Below are positions 23,265 to 31,803 of a stretch of 64,000 nucleotides of DNA, piece by piece; position 1 is the stretch's first letter; every line of letters begins with the position of its first letter. Below the pieces are notes generated by a model, which worked only from the letters and a program-made list of their open reading frames with translations, ran no database searches and was not told where the DNA came from. Position numbers and translations under genes: made by a program. The DNA comes from Mycobacterium sp. E787 (GTDB lineage Bacteria > Actinomycetota > Actinomycetes > Mycobacteriales > Mycobacteriaceae), in assembly GCF_001668725.1 (NCBI RefSeq), contig NZ_LZKL01000121.1, positions 1-64,000 of the forward strand, in the 5' to 3' direction.

Positions 23265-25604
23265 TCAGGCAGCCGCCTCATCCGTGTGAGCTGCAGCCTC
23301 CGCGGGCGCCAGCGCCTGCGCCACGATCTCGGCGACGTCGGTCATCGGTTTCACATCCAGCACCTCGAGCACCTCGGCGGGGACGTCGTCGAGGTCGGGT
23401 TCGTTGCGGGACGGGATGAAAACCGTGGTGAGCCCGGCACGTTGGGCCGCCAGCAGCTTCTGCTTGACGCCGCCGATCGGCAACACCCGGCCGTTCAGCG
23501 TGACCTCGCCGGTCATGCCGACGTCGGAGCGCACCTGACGCCCGGTGGCCATCGACACCAGCGCGGTGACCATGGTCACACCGGCCGACGGGCCGTCCTT
23601 GGGCACCGCACCGGCGGGCACGTGCACGTGAATGCGCCGGTCCAGCGCCTTGGGGTCTTTCACCAAATCAATGCCCAGCTCAGAGGCGTGCGAGCGCACG
23701 TAGGACAGCGCGATCTGCGCCGACTCCTTCATCACGTCGCCCAGCTGACCCGTCAGCTGCAAACCAGGCTCGCCGTCGGTGGCGCCGGCCTCGATGTAGA
23801 GCACGTCGCCGCCCAGGCCGGTCACGGCCAGGCCGGTGGCCACGCCGGGCACCGCCGTACGTTCCGCCGATTCCGGAGTGAACCGTGGACGGCCAAGGTA
23901 CTCAACGAGATCCGGCTCGTCGACCGTGACCGGCTCCGGGTTCTCCGCCAGCTTGGTGGTCACCTTGCGCAGCGCCTTGGCCAGCAGCCGCTCGAACTGC
24001 CGCACGCCCGGCTCGCGGGTGTAATCGGCGGCGATCTTGCGCAGCGCGGCGTCGGTGACGGCCACTTCGTCGTCGTTCAGCGCCGCCCGCTCGCGCTGCC
24101 GTGGCAGCAGGTAGTCACGGGCGATGGCCACCTTGTCGTCTTCGGTATAGCCGTCGATCTGCACCAGCTCCATGCGGTCCAGCAGCGCCGACGGGATGTT
24201 CTCGATCACGTTGGCGGTGGCCAGGAACACCACGTCGGACAGGTCCAGGTCCAGATCCAGGTAGTGGTCGCGGAACGTGTGGTTCTGCGCCGGGTCGAGC
24301 ACCTCGAGCAGCGCCGCGCTCGGGTCGCCGCGGTAATCGGAACCGACCTTGTCGATTTCGTCCAGCAGCACAACGGGATTCATCGATCCCGCCTCGCCGA
24401 TCGCGCGCACGATCCGGCCCGGCAGCGCGCCCACGTAGGTGCGCCGGTGCCCGCGGATCTCGGCCTCGTCGCGCACACCGCCCAGGGCGACGCGCACGAA
24501 CTTGCGGCCCAGCGCCCGGGCGACGCTCTCGCCCAGCGACGTCTTGCCGACGCCCGGGGGACCGGCCAGCACCATCACGGCGCCGGAGCCGCGGCCGCCG
24601 ACGACCTGCAGCCCGCGTTGGGCCCGGCGGCTTCGCACGGCCAGGTATTCGACGATGCGGTCCTTGACGTCGTCCAACCCGTGATGGTCGGCGTCCAGGA
24701 TCTCCCGCGCGGCCTTCAGGTCCGCGGAATCCTCGGTCCGTACGTTCCAGGGCAGGTCCAGCACGGTGTCCAGCCAGGTGCGAATCCAGCCGCTCTCCGG
24801 GCTCTGGTCGCTGGCGCGTTCCAGCTTGCCGACCTCGCGCAGCGCGGCCTCGCGCACCTTCTCGGGCAGGTCGGCCTCTTCGACGCGGGCCCGGTAATCA
24901 TCGGATCCGTCGGGTTCGCCCTCGCCCAGCTCCTTGCGGATGGCGGCCAGTTGCTGGCGCAGCAGGAACTCCTTCTGCGTCTTCTCCATGCCCTCGCGCA
25001 CGTCTTCGGCGATCTTGTCGTTGACCTCGACCTCGGCCAAATGCGAGCTGGTCCAGTCGATCAGCACGCGCAGCCGCTCGGCGACGTCAACCGTCTCGAG
25101 CAACTGCCGCTTCTGCACATCGGTCAGGTACGACGCGTACCCGGACGTGTCGGCCAGCGCCGACGGGTCGGTCAGGCTGTTGACGTAGTCGACGATCTGC
25201 CAGGCCTCGCGCCGCTGCAGCATGGCCAGCAGCAGCTTCTTGTACTCGGCGGCCAGGGCCTTGACCTCGTCGGTCGGCGCGGTCGCGGGCACCTCGGTGA
25301 CCTCGACCCACAACGCGGCGCCCGGCCCGGAAGCCCCCGCGCCGATGTGGGCCCTGCGCTCACCGCGCACGACGGCGGCAGTGCCACCGCCGGCGATCCT
25401 CCCGACCTGCAGAATCTTGGCGATCACCCCGTGCGTCGCGTACCGATCGTCCAGCCGGGGCGCGATCAGCAGCTCCCCGGATTCGCTGGCCTGCGCGGCG
25501 TCGATCGCCGCCCGTGCGGCGTCGTCCAGCTCGATCGGCACCACCATTCCGGGCAACACGATCGTGCCGGTGAACAACACAGGCACTGACTTGGCTTCAG
25601 CCAT
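23265..25604 (-). CDS. lon: ATP-dependent protease Lon
   Basis: Cytoplasmic AAA+ protease that degrades misfolded and regulatory proteins. From ATG 25604 it is 779 residues, full length. The N-terminal LAN domain occupies ~1-200, and a coiled region includes EKTQKEFLLRQQLAAIRKEL. Walker A GPPGVGKTS and Walker B VVLLDEIDKV follow. The proteolytic domain has catalytic Ser673 (PKDGPSAG) and Lys716 (GGVKQK). The upstream in-frame extension overlaps another gene and is not used. M. tuberculosis lacks lon; M. smegmatis has it. A HAIR-like dyad (25618-25638) in its promoter suggests HspR control. The tail ends 212 bp from the next gene. Confidence 0.95.
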   Translation of the reverse strand: MAEAKSVPVLFTGTIVLPGMVVPIELDDAARAAIDAAQASESGELLIAPRLDDRYATHGVIAKILQVGRIAGGGTAAVVRGERRAHIGAGASGPGAALWVEVTEVPATAPTDEVKALAAEYKKLLLAMLQRREAWQIVDYVNSLTDPSALADTSGYASYLTDVQKRQLLETVDVAERLRVLIDWTSSHLAEVEVNDKIAEDVREGMEKTQKEFLLRQQLAAIRKELGEGEPDGSDDYRARVEEADLPEKVREAALREVGKLERASDQSPESGWIRTWLDTVLDLPWNVRTEDSADLKAAREILDADHHGLDDVKDRIVEYLAVRSRRAQRGLQVVGGRGSGAVMVLAGPPGVGKTSLGESVARALGRKFVRVALGGVRDEAEIRGHRRTYVGALPGRIVRAIGEAGSMNPVVLLDEIDKVGSDYRGDPSAALLEVLDPAQNHTFRDHYLDLDLDLSDVVFLATANVIENIPSALLDRMELVQIDGYTEDDKVAIARDYLLPRQRERAALNDDEVAVTDAALRKIAADYTREPGVRQFERLLAKALRKVTTKLAENPEPVTVDEPDLVEYLGRPRFTPESAERTAVPGVATGLAVTGLGGDVLYIEAGATDGEPGLQLTGQLGDVMKESAQIALSYVRSHASELGIDLVKDPKALDRRIHVHVPAGAVPKDGPSAGVTMVTALVSMATGRQVRSDVGMTGEVTLNGRVLPIGGVKQKLLAAQRAGLTTVFIPSRNEPDLDDVPAEVLEVLDVKPMTDVAEIVAQALAPAEAAAHTDEAAA

Positions 25605-25617
25605 CAATCCTCCAAAA

Positions 25618-25638
25618 GTTGAGTCTGATGCGCTTAAC
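25618..25638 (-). promoter_or_regulatory. HAIR-like dyad in the lon promoter
   Basis: GTTGAGT-N7-GCTTAAC resembles the HspR-associated inverted repeat CTTGAGT-N7-ACTCAAG, matching 10 of 14 defined bases. It sits 14 bp before the lon ATG. HspR represses lon in Streptomyces. The match is imperfect. Confidence 0.35.
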
Positions 25639-25666
25639 CCAGCTAAGTGCCGGTTTGTTCCCGGCC

Positions 25667-26488
25667 CTAGCCGGCTTGCGCCCACCACTCGGTGACGAGC
25701 ACGGCGTATTCGCTGGGTTTCTCCTCCCAGCAGAAGTGGCCGGCGCCCGGAATCAAGTCCACGCGGCTGTGCGGGAGACGCTCGTCCAGGAATTCCGCGT
25801 TGACCGGCGGCACCACCTGGTCTTCGGCTCCGGCGACGATGCGGACCGGGGTCTGGATCTGGGGGAGCAGGTCGGCCAGCTGAGGCAGATATTCGCGGTA
25901 GCTCTGGGCGTACGGGATTGTCCTGGCGAAGCGGTCGCCCTCGTAGCCGGACATGTAGTCTTCGCGGATTTCGGCAGAGGGCTGGTATCCCGCAATGGTG
26001 CCCAGCGCGATCTCGACGATGTTGCGCCCGCCGAACTGTCGGTAGGGCTCCAGATCCGTGGCCTCGACCCAGTCTTTCAAGACGCCGGTGACTTGGATCG
26101 GCACCGCCGCGCCACCACTGCCGACGACAACGGTGCGGAACCGGCCGGGTTGCGCGGCCGCGGCAAACAGCGACGACGAGGTGCCGATGTCCGGCCCGAC
26201 GAGATGGGGATTGTCCAATCCGAAGGCGTCGGCAATGCGAATAATGAAGTCGCCCATAGCCTTCGGATTCATCAGTGATTCGCGGTAGTCCGACTTGCCG
26301 AAACCGGGAGGGTCGACGGCCACCAGGTGCGTGTGCGCCGCCAACTGCTCCCAGGCGGGCTCGAAGGCGTAGACGCTCTCCGGCCATGGGCTCAGCAGAA
26401 TCGCGTCGTGGTCGCCCTGGCCACCCTCGGCGTAGCGGACCGAGAGTCCGTCGATCGTGGTGAATTGGGGACGAACGGATGTACTCAT
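25667..26488 (-). CDS. Alpha/beta hydrolase with an aspartate nucleophile
   Basis: 273 residues from ATG 26488. Alpha/beta-hydrolase fold: the first strand region reads AILLSPWPESVYAF, with the usual HG oxyanion motif replaced by SPWPES. The nucleophile elbow reads HLVGPDIGTSSS, placing Asp100 where serine usually sits. The acid is in AGAEDQVVP (about residue 223) and the base is His251 in GAGHFCWEEKP. Aspartate nucleophiles characterise haloalkane dehalogenases and epoxide hydrolases, so one of these activities is likely. It lies just upstream of lon on the same strand (62 bp). Confidence 0.82.
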   Translation of the reverse strand: MSTSVRPQFTTIDGLSVRYAEGGQGDHDAILLSPWPESVYAFEPAWEQLAAHTHLVAVDPPGFGKSDYRESLMNPKAMGDFIIRIADAFGLDNPHLVGPDIGTSSSLFAAAAQPGRFRTVVVGSGGAAVPIQVTGVLKDWVEATDLEPYRQFGGRNIVEIALGTIAGYQPSAEIREDYMSGYEGDRFARTIPYAQSYREYLPQLADLLPQIQTPVRIVAGAEDQVVPPVNAEFLDERLPHSRVDLIPGAGHFCWEEKPSEYAVLVTEWWAQAG

Positions 26489-26619
26489 CGCCACTCCTTG
26501 TGCCCGGATGCAGCCAATGATGTGCCTGCTCCGCTGATGCAACTAGCCCGGAATCGGACCGATTCCCACACAATCCGCCAGGGCTTCAGCCGGTGGCGAA
26601 CATCGCGAAAAGGATGCGG

Positions 26620-27876
26620 CTAACCGGAAACCGGGCCGAGTCGCCTCAGCTGGGTGACATGCTTCGGCGAGAGTTCCTCGAGGCAGGTGACACCCAGCAG
26701 TCCCATCGTCCGGATCACCCCGCCCTGCAGGATTTCGATCGCGCGCGTCACGCCCGCCCGACCGCCGGCCATCAGGCCGTAGAGGTAGGCCCGGCCGATC
26801 AGCGTGCACCGGGCGCCCAGCGCGATCGCCGCCACGATGTCGGCGCCCGACATGATCCCGGTGTCCACCAGGATCTCGGTGTCCTTACCCAGCTCACGCG
26901 CGACCGTGGGCAGCAGGTGAAAGGGGACCGGCGCCCGATCCAGTTGGCGCCCACCGTGATTGGACAACACGATGCCGTCGACGCCGCGGTCGACGACGGC
27001 GCGGGCGTCCTCGAGCGTCTGGATGCCCTTGACGACCAGCTTGCCGGGCCACCGGGCCTTGATCCACTCCAGGTCGTCGAAGGTGAGGCTCGGGTCGAAC
27101 ATCGTGCTGAGGTACTCGCCCACGGTTCCCGGCCAGCGATCCAGCGACGCGAACGCCAGCGGCTCGGTGGTCAGCAGGTCGAACCACCACTTCGGATGGG
27201 GCACCGCGTCCAGGACGGTGCGCAGCGTCAGCGTCGGCGGGATCGTCATCCCGTTGCGGTTGTCCCGCAGCCGCGCGCCGGCGACCGGGACGTCGACGGT
27301 GGCCAGCAGCGTGTCGAAGCCGGCGGCGGCCGCGCGCTGCACCAGCGCCATCGACCGCTCGCGGTCGCGCCACATGTACAGCTGAAACCACTTGCGGCCC
27401 TGGGGGACGGCGGTGACCAGGTCCTCGATCGCGGTGGTGCCCAGCGTGGAGAGCGAGAACGGGATGCCGGCCCTGGCCGCCGCCGCCGCGCCGGCGATCT
27501 CGCCCTCGGTGTGCATCAGCCGGGTGAATCCCGTCGGCGCGATGGCGAACGGCAGGACGACTGGCTGGCCCAAGACATTCCAGCCGGCGGTGACATTGCT
27601 GACGTCACGCAGGATGGTCGGGTGAAACTCGATGTCGCGGAACGCTTGTCGGGCCCGCGCGATCGACAGCTCGTCCTCGGCCGCCCCGTCGGTGTAGTCG
27701 AACGCCGCCCTCGGCATGCGACGTTTGGCGATGCGGCGCAGGTCTTCGATGGTGAACGCGGCGTCGAGGCGGCGCTGGGTAGCGTTCCACTGCGGTCGCT
27801 TGAACTGGATCAGCGGTGCGAGGTCGCGCGCCTTGGGCACCCGCCGTTTGACGGCCTCCCGTCTTTTGGATTCCAT
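26620..27876 (-). CDS. lldD2: FMN-dependent L-lactate dehydrogenase LldD2
   Basis: Quinone-linked L-lactate (alpha-hydroxy acid) dehydrogenase feeding electrons to the respiratory chain. From ATG 27876 it is 418 residues; M. tuberculosis LldD2 (Rv1872c) is about 414. The sequence follows that protein closely. Landmarks are FDYTDGAAEDELS near residue 60, PFAIAPTGFTRLMH, the FMN phosphate and catalytic-base segment VLSNHGGRQLDRAP with the active-site histidine, and ILVDTGIMSGADIVAAIALG. A few codons of start ambiguity remain. It is divergent from the DUF1810 gene with a 19-bp gap, as in Rv1872c/Rv1873. Confidence 0.94.
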   Translation of the reverse strand: MESKRREAVKRRVPKARDLAPLIQFKRPQWNATQRRLDAAFTIEDLRRIAKRRMPRAAFDYTDGAAEDELSIARARQAFRDIEFHPTILRDVSNVTAGWNVLGQPVVLPFAIAPTGFTRLMHTEGEIAGAAAAARAGIPFSLSTLGTTAIEDLVTAVPQGRKWFQLYMWRDRERSMALVQRAAAAGFDTLLATVDVPVAGARLRDNRNGMTIPPTLTLRTVLDAVPHPKWWFDLLTTEPLAFASLDRWPGTVGEYLSTMFDPSLTFDDLEWIKARWPGKLVVKGIQTLEDARAVVDRGVDGIVLSNHGGRQLDRAPVPFHLLPTVARELGKDTEILVDTGIMSGADIVAAIALGARCTLIGRAYLYGLMAGGRAGVTRAIEILQGGVIRTMGLLGVTCLEELSPKHVTQLRRLGPVSG

Positions 27877-27895
27877 GGTGTGCCACCGTAGTCGC

Positions 27896-28327
27896 ATGGC
27901 GCACGACCCGTTCGACCTGAACCGCTTCGTCGAGGCGCAGGCCGCCGTTTACGACAACGTTCTCGAGGAGCTGCGCGGCGGCCGAAAGCGCAGCCACTGG
28001 ATGTGGTTCGTCTTCCCGCAACTTCGCGGACTGGGCAGCAGCCCGACCGCGGTCCACTACGGCATCTCCTCGCTCGAGGAGGCTCGCGCCTACCTGCGGC
28101 ACGACTTGCTCGGGCCGCGGCTGCGCGAGTGCGTTCGGCTGGTCAACGAGGTGCGGGGCCGTTCGGCCGCGGAGATCTTCGGTTCGCCCGACGACCTCAA
28201 GCTGCGTTCGTCGATGACGCTGTTCTCGCGCGCCACCGAGGACAACGGGGACTTCCTGGCGCTGCTCGACAAGTACTACGACGGCCGCCAGGACAAGCTG
28301 ACGGTGGAGCGCCTAGACCGGGCTTAG
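27896..28327 (+). CDS. DUF1810 protein (Rv1873-like)
   Basis: 143-residue all-helical soluble protein of the DUF1810 family; M. tuberculosis Rv1873 is the same length, and its structure has been solved without a function being assigned. Family stretches are DPFDLNRFVEAQ, SHWMWFVFPQLRGLG, YLRHDLLGPRLRECV and LKLRSSMTLFS. It is divergent from lldD2. Its last 15 bp overlap the 3' end of the convergent amylase gene. Confidence 0.9.
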   Translation: MAHDPFDLNRFVEAQAAVYDNVLEELRGGRKRSHWMWFVFPQLRGLGSSPTAVHYGISSLEEARAYLRHDLLGPRLRECVRLVNEVRGRSAAEIFGSPDDLKLRSSMTLFSRATEDNGDFLALLDKYYDGRQDKLTVERLDRA

Positions 28328-29587
28328 GATCCGCCAGCCGTGCGGTTCGACAACGAGTGTTTCCACGACCTCCGGCGGCGGGGCCGCCGAACCGCCGAGA
28401 ACCCGGCCGCGCGCCGCGCCGCACTCCGTCAGCGCCAGCCGCAGCGGCTGGTCGTCGATGTTGAGTGCGACCAGCAGCGCGTTGTCGCCGCTGCGGGTCT
28501 CGTAGAGGTAGTGGCGATTCTGCAGCAGCAATGCGGTGCTCGTCGCTCCGTGCAGCCACGGATTGCGGCGGCGCAGCCCGATGAGGAACTGGTGCAGCGC
28601 CCACATCTCGTTGCCGAACGCATCCAGTTCGACAGGGGGAGAGCCGAACTCGGGGCGCACCGCGTCGTCGCCGCCGTACCGCTCCTCCTTGACGCCGCGG
28701 AAGCCGAGCTCGTCGCCGGCATACACGCTGGGCACCCCCCCGACCGTCAACAGGATCACCAGCGCGTGGGCCACGTGCTCCGGCCGCTCCAGCCGGCTGG
28801 CGATTCGGGTGACGTCGTGATTGCCGATGAACGTCATGGGGGCGAAGCGGGCCAGAAACGCGTTGTGCCGCTGTAGCGCCCAGTCCAGTTCGAAGAAGTT
28901 GCCGTCGTTGAGGCCGCTCCAGATCGCCTTCCACAGCTCGTATTGGGTGGCCGAGTCGAACGTCGCCGCCTCCACCACCGCGGCATAGTCGCCGTGGATG
29001 AGTTCGCCGACGAACCAGGCATCGGGGAACCGGTCCCGCACCCGCGGTAACGTCGACGCCCAGAATTGTTGCGGCACAATGTAGGCCGCGTCCAGTCGCC
29101 AGCCGTCCGCACCCCGCCCCAACCAGTGCGCCATCACGTCGACGGTGTAGTCGACGACCTCGGGGTTGTCGTGATTCAGCGTGATGAGCTCGGAGTGGCC
29201 CTCGAACGTGCCTCCGCTGAACCAGCCGGGCGCCGCCTCGCGATAGCGGGCGAAGTCCACCCCGACGTGGTTGAAGACGCCGTCGAGCAGGACACGCAGG
29301 CCGCGGCGGCGCGCCTCGGACACCAGGTAATCGAAGTCGGCGTCGTCGCCGAGCCGGGGATCGATGCGGTAGTGGTCGGTGGTGTCGTAGCCGTGGGTGC
29401 GCGACGCGAAGATCGGACCGAGCGCGATCCCCGAGGCCCCCAGCGCGATGGCGTGGTCGAACCAGTCGACGAGCCGCCGCAGCCGGTGTTCATCCGGCCG
29501 CGGCGGCTCCGACGGATACGCGCCCACGAATCCGAGGGGATAGACCTGCCACCAAATGGCGTGTTCGATCCATGCTGGTGCGGTCAC
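28313..29587 (-). CDS. Alpha-amylase-family (GH13) glycosidase
   Basis: 424-residue glycoside hydrolase family 13 enzyme acting on alpha-glucans. The four GH13 regions are visible: VLLDGVFNHVG (I), DGWRLDAAY with nucleophile Asp166 (II), FVGELIHG with acid/base Glu195 (III) and FIGNHDVTR with Asp258 (IV). A C-terminal beta domain follows at about 345-424. There is no signal peptide, so it is likely cytoplasmic and acts on glycogen-type or trehalose-linked glucans. It lies between the Rv1873 homologue and ahpD. I recall no amylase here in M. tuberculosis, so it is probably part of an insertion. Confidence 0.88.
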   Translation of the reverse strand: MTAPAWIEHAIWWQVYPLGFVGAYPSEPPRPDEHRLRRLVDWFDHAIALGASGIALGPIFASRTHGYDTTDHYRIDPRLGDDADFDYLVSEARRRGLRVLLDGVFNHVGVDFARYREAAPGWFSGGTFEGHSELITLNHDNPEVVDYTVDVMAHWLGRGADGWRLDAAYIVPQQFWASTLPRVRDRFPDAWFVGELIHGDYAAVVEAATFDSATQYELWKAIWSGLNDGNFFELDWALQRHNAFLARFAPMTFIGNHDVTRIASRLERPEHVAHALVILLTVGGVPSVYAGDELGFRGVKEERYGGDDAVRPEFGSPPVELDAFGNEMWALHQFLIGLRRRNPWLHGATSTALLLQNRHYLYETRSGDNALLVALNIDDQPLRLALTECGAARGRVLGGSAAPPPEVVETLVVEPHGWRILSPV

Positions 29588-29597
29588 GTCGCCGCGA

Positions 29598-30134
29598 TCA
29601 GCCGACGCCGGCCGGCGTCTGAGTGGTGATCATCGCTTGCGCCACACCGGAAATGATCGCGGCGGCCTTCAGCGCCTCGTGGATGGCTTCCCGGCTCACG
29701 CCCGCCTCGCGCAGCGTGTGCTCGTGAGCGGCGACGCAATCCGGGCATCCGTTGATCGATGACACCGCGAAGCACCACAGCTCGAAGTTCTCCTTCGCCA
29801 CGCCCGGATTGGCGATGATGTTCATCCGCAGCCCGGCCCGCAGGTCGTCGTACGCGCCGTTGAGGAAGCCACGGCCACGGTAGAACACGTTGTTCATGGC
29901 CATGACGGACGCGGCCCCGAGCGCCGCCTGGTACGCCTCGGCGGACAGGTAGTCACCCGCCTCGGCCCCGATCTCGGCCAGCACCTGGGTGTTTCGCGTG
30001 GCCGCGGCGCTGGCCAGCAAGGTGCCCCACAGCTGCTCCTCGTCGAGCTCGGTGGTGCGGGTGATCGAACCCAGGTTGAGCTTGAGGTCCTTGGCGTACT
30101 CGGGCAGCGCGGCCTTGAGGTTTTCTACGCTCAT
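29598..30134 (-). CDS. ahpD: Alkyl hydroperoxide reductase AhpD
   Basis: Thioredoxin-like peroxidase adaptor that reduces AhpC, itself reduced through Lpd and SucB in M. tuberculosis. 178 residues from ATG 30134. The active-site CPDC places Cys130 and Cys133, with His137 and Glu118 forming the proton-relay network, all at the positions I recall for the M. tuberculosis enzyme. It follows ahpC after 8 bp (operon). An in-frame extension to 30212 is inside ahpC and not used. Confidence 0.95.
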   Translation of the reverse strand: MSVENLKAALPEYAKDLKLNLGSITRTTELDEEQLWGTLLASAAATRNTQVLAEIGAEAGDYLSAEAYQAALGAASVMAMNNVFYRGRGFLNGAYDDLRAGLRMNIIANPGVAKENFELWCFAVSSINGCPDCVAAHEHTLREAGVSREAIHEALKAAAIISGVAQAMITTQTPAGVG

Positions 30135-30142
30135 GTCCCCTC

Positions 30143-30730
30143 CTACGCGGAAGCCTTGAGCAACTCGCCGGCGTCGATCGTCGGGTCGCCCTTGCGCCAG
30201 TTGCAGGCGCACAGCTCGTCGGATTGCAGCGCGTCGAGGACGCGCAGCACTTCGTCGACATTACGCCCCACGGATCCGGCCGTCGCCGAGACGAATTGGA
30301 TTTCGTTATTCGGATCGACGATGAAGGTCACCCGGTCCGCAACGCCCTCGTCGTTGAGCACGCCGGTGGCCAGCGCGAGCTCACGCTTGATGTCCGACAG
30401 CATCGGGAACGGCAGCTTCTTCAGGTCCTCGTGCTGCGCGCGCCACTGGAAGTGCACGAACTCGCTGTCGATCGAGACCCCGAGGATCTGCGCGTCGCGG
30501 TCGGAGAACTCGTCGTTGAGCTTGCCGAACGCCGCGATCTCCGTCGGGCACACGAAGGTGAAGTCCTTGGGCCAGAAGAAAACCACGCGCCACTTGCCGG
30601 GGTGGTCCTCGTTGGTGATCGTGGTGAAGTAGTCGCCGGGCTGCTTGGCGTCAACCTTCGACAGGTCGCCGCCGATGAGCGCGGTGAGCTGGTAGGCGGG
30701 GAATTGGTCGCCGATGGTCAGCAGGGACAT
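30143..30730 (-). CDS. ahpC: Alkyl hydroperoxide reductase AhpC
   Basis: 195-residue 2-Cys peroxiredoxin reducing alkyl peroxides and peroxynitrite. Peroxidatic Cys61 lies in FTFVCPTE. Cys174 and Cys176 (ELCACNW) are the resolving cysteines typical of mycobacterial AhpC. A good AAGGAG ribosome binding site precedes the ATG. It is divergent from oxyR across 102 bp holding a conserved regulatory dyad. ahpD follows. ahpC and ahpD form the peroxide-response operon, expected to be OxyR-controlled here because oxyR is intact. Confidence 0.96.
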   Translation of the reverse strand: MSLLTIGDQFPAYQLTALIGGDLSKVDAKQPGDYFTTITNEDHPGKWRVVFFWPKDFTFVCPTEIAAFGKLNDEFSDRDAQILGVSIDSEFVHFQWRAQHEDLKKLPFPMLSDIKRELALATGVLNDEGVADRVTFIVDPNNEIQFVSATAGSVGRNVDEVLRVLDALQSDELCACNWRKGDPTIDAGELLKASA

Positions 30731-30805
30731 ATCGCTCCTTAATTGGAATCACTCAAAATTAGCCGTCTGCCAACCATGATGCCGTCCAGGCGATTTGTAG
30801 TAAAG

Positions 30806-30830
30806 GTGATATATCACACTATACTTATAG
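30806..30830. promoter_or_regulatory. OxyR-type operator in the ahpC-oxyR intergenic region
   Basis: The perfect 12-bp palindrome GTGATATATCAC (30806-30817) is followed at once by a second dyad, CTATA-CT-TATAG (30819-30830), which ends 2 bp before the oxyR ATG. The first block with its flanks (GGTGATATATCAC) closely matches what I recall from the M. tuberculosis ahpC promoter. It is the expected LysR-type binding site that controls both genes. Confidence 0.75.
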
Positions 30831-30832
30831 CC

Positions 30833-31777
30833 ATGACCGATAAGAGCTATCAGCCGACCGTCGCCGGTCTTCGCGCGTTCGTGGCGGTGGCAGAGAAGCA
30901 GCATTTCAGCACCGCCGCAACAACTCTCGGCGTCAGCCAGTCCACGCTGTCGCAGGCACTGGCGGCGCTGGAGGCGGGCCTTGGCACCCAGCTGATCGAG
31001 AGGTCGACACGGCGTGTCTTCTTGACGGCGGAGGGCACGCAACTGCTGCCGCGGGCGCAGGCCGTCGTCGAGGCCGTCGACGCGTTCACCGCGGCCGCCG
31101 CGGGCGCATCCGACCCGCTGCGGGCCGGCGTGCGGCTGGGGCTGATCCCCACGGTTGCGCCCTACGTGCTGCCCACGCTGCTGGCGGGGCTGGCCGAGCG
31201 ACTGCCCTCGCTGACGTTGCGGGTGATCGAGGACCAAACCGAACGACTGCTGCGGCTGCTGCGCGAGGGCGCGCTGGATGCCGCACTGATCGCGCTGCCC
31301 GCCGCCGAGGCGCCGGCCGCCGGAATGACGGCGATTCCGATCTACGACGAGGATTTCGTGCTCGCGCTGCCACCCGGTCACCCGCTGTCGGGCAAACGCC
31401 GCGTGCCGGCGACGGCGTTGGCCGAGCTGCCGCTGCTGTTGCTGGACGAGGGCCACTGCCTGCGCGACCAGGCGCTCGACGTCTGCCACAAGGCGGGCGT
31501 GCGCGCCGAACTCGCCAACACCCGCGCGGCGTCGCTGGCCACCGCGGTGCAGTGCGTGACCGGTGGATTGGGGGTGACGTTGATCCCGCAGAGCGCGGTG
31601 CCGGTCGAGGCGGCCCGCAGCCGGCTCGGACTCGCGCAGTTCGCCTCCCCGCGCCCCGGGCGGCGGATCGGCCTGGTGTTTCGCAGCTCGAGCGGTCGCG
31701 ACGAGTCCTACCGCCAACTGGCCGCGACGATCGGCACCTTGATCGGCCAGGAACACCGGGTGCGGCCCGTCAAATAG
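30833..31777 (+). CDS. oxyR: Peroxide-sensing LysR regulator OxyR, intact
   Basis: 314 residues from ATG 30833. The N-terminal winged helix includes FSTAATTLGVSQSTLSQALA, about residues 25-44. The effector domain runs from ~95 to 310. The redox cysteines are present as Cys209 and Cys218 (GHCLRDQALDVCHK), nine residues apart as in E. coli OxyR. The frame is complete, unlike the M. tuberculosis oxyR pseudogene. The longer in-frame start at 30743 runs through the operator and is rejected. The next gene (Rv1874-like) starts 26 bp downstream. Confidence 0.95.
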   Translation: MTDKSYQPTVAGLRAFVAVAEKQHFSTAATTLGVSQSTLSQALAALEAGLGTQLIERSTRRVFLTAEGTQLLPRAQAVVEAVDAFTAAAAGASDPLRAGVRLGLIPTVAPYVLPTLLAGLAERLPSLTLRVIEDQTERLLRLLREGALDAALIALPAAEAPAAGMTAIPIYDEDFVLALPPGHPLSGKRRVPATALAELPLLLLDEGHCLRDQALDVCHKAGVRAELANTRAASLATAVQCVTGGLGVTLIPQSAVPVEAARSRLGLAQFASPRPGRRIGLVFRSSSGRDESYRQLAATIGTLIGQEHRVRPVK

Positions 31778-31803
31778 CCGCGCTCCGGCGGTAAGTTCGG
31801 CGC

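Noticed and set aside
23100..25589. 829-codon open frame opposite lon
   Set aside because: It is the antisense shadow of a complete, recognisable Lon protease in high-GC DNA. Its product has low-complexity Gln/His/Arg composition and no domain.
29882..29895. KstR-like TAGAACACGTTGTT
   Set aside because: It lies inside the ahpD coding sequence and lacks the final A of the motif. Chance match.
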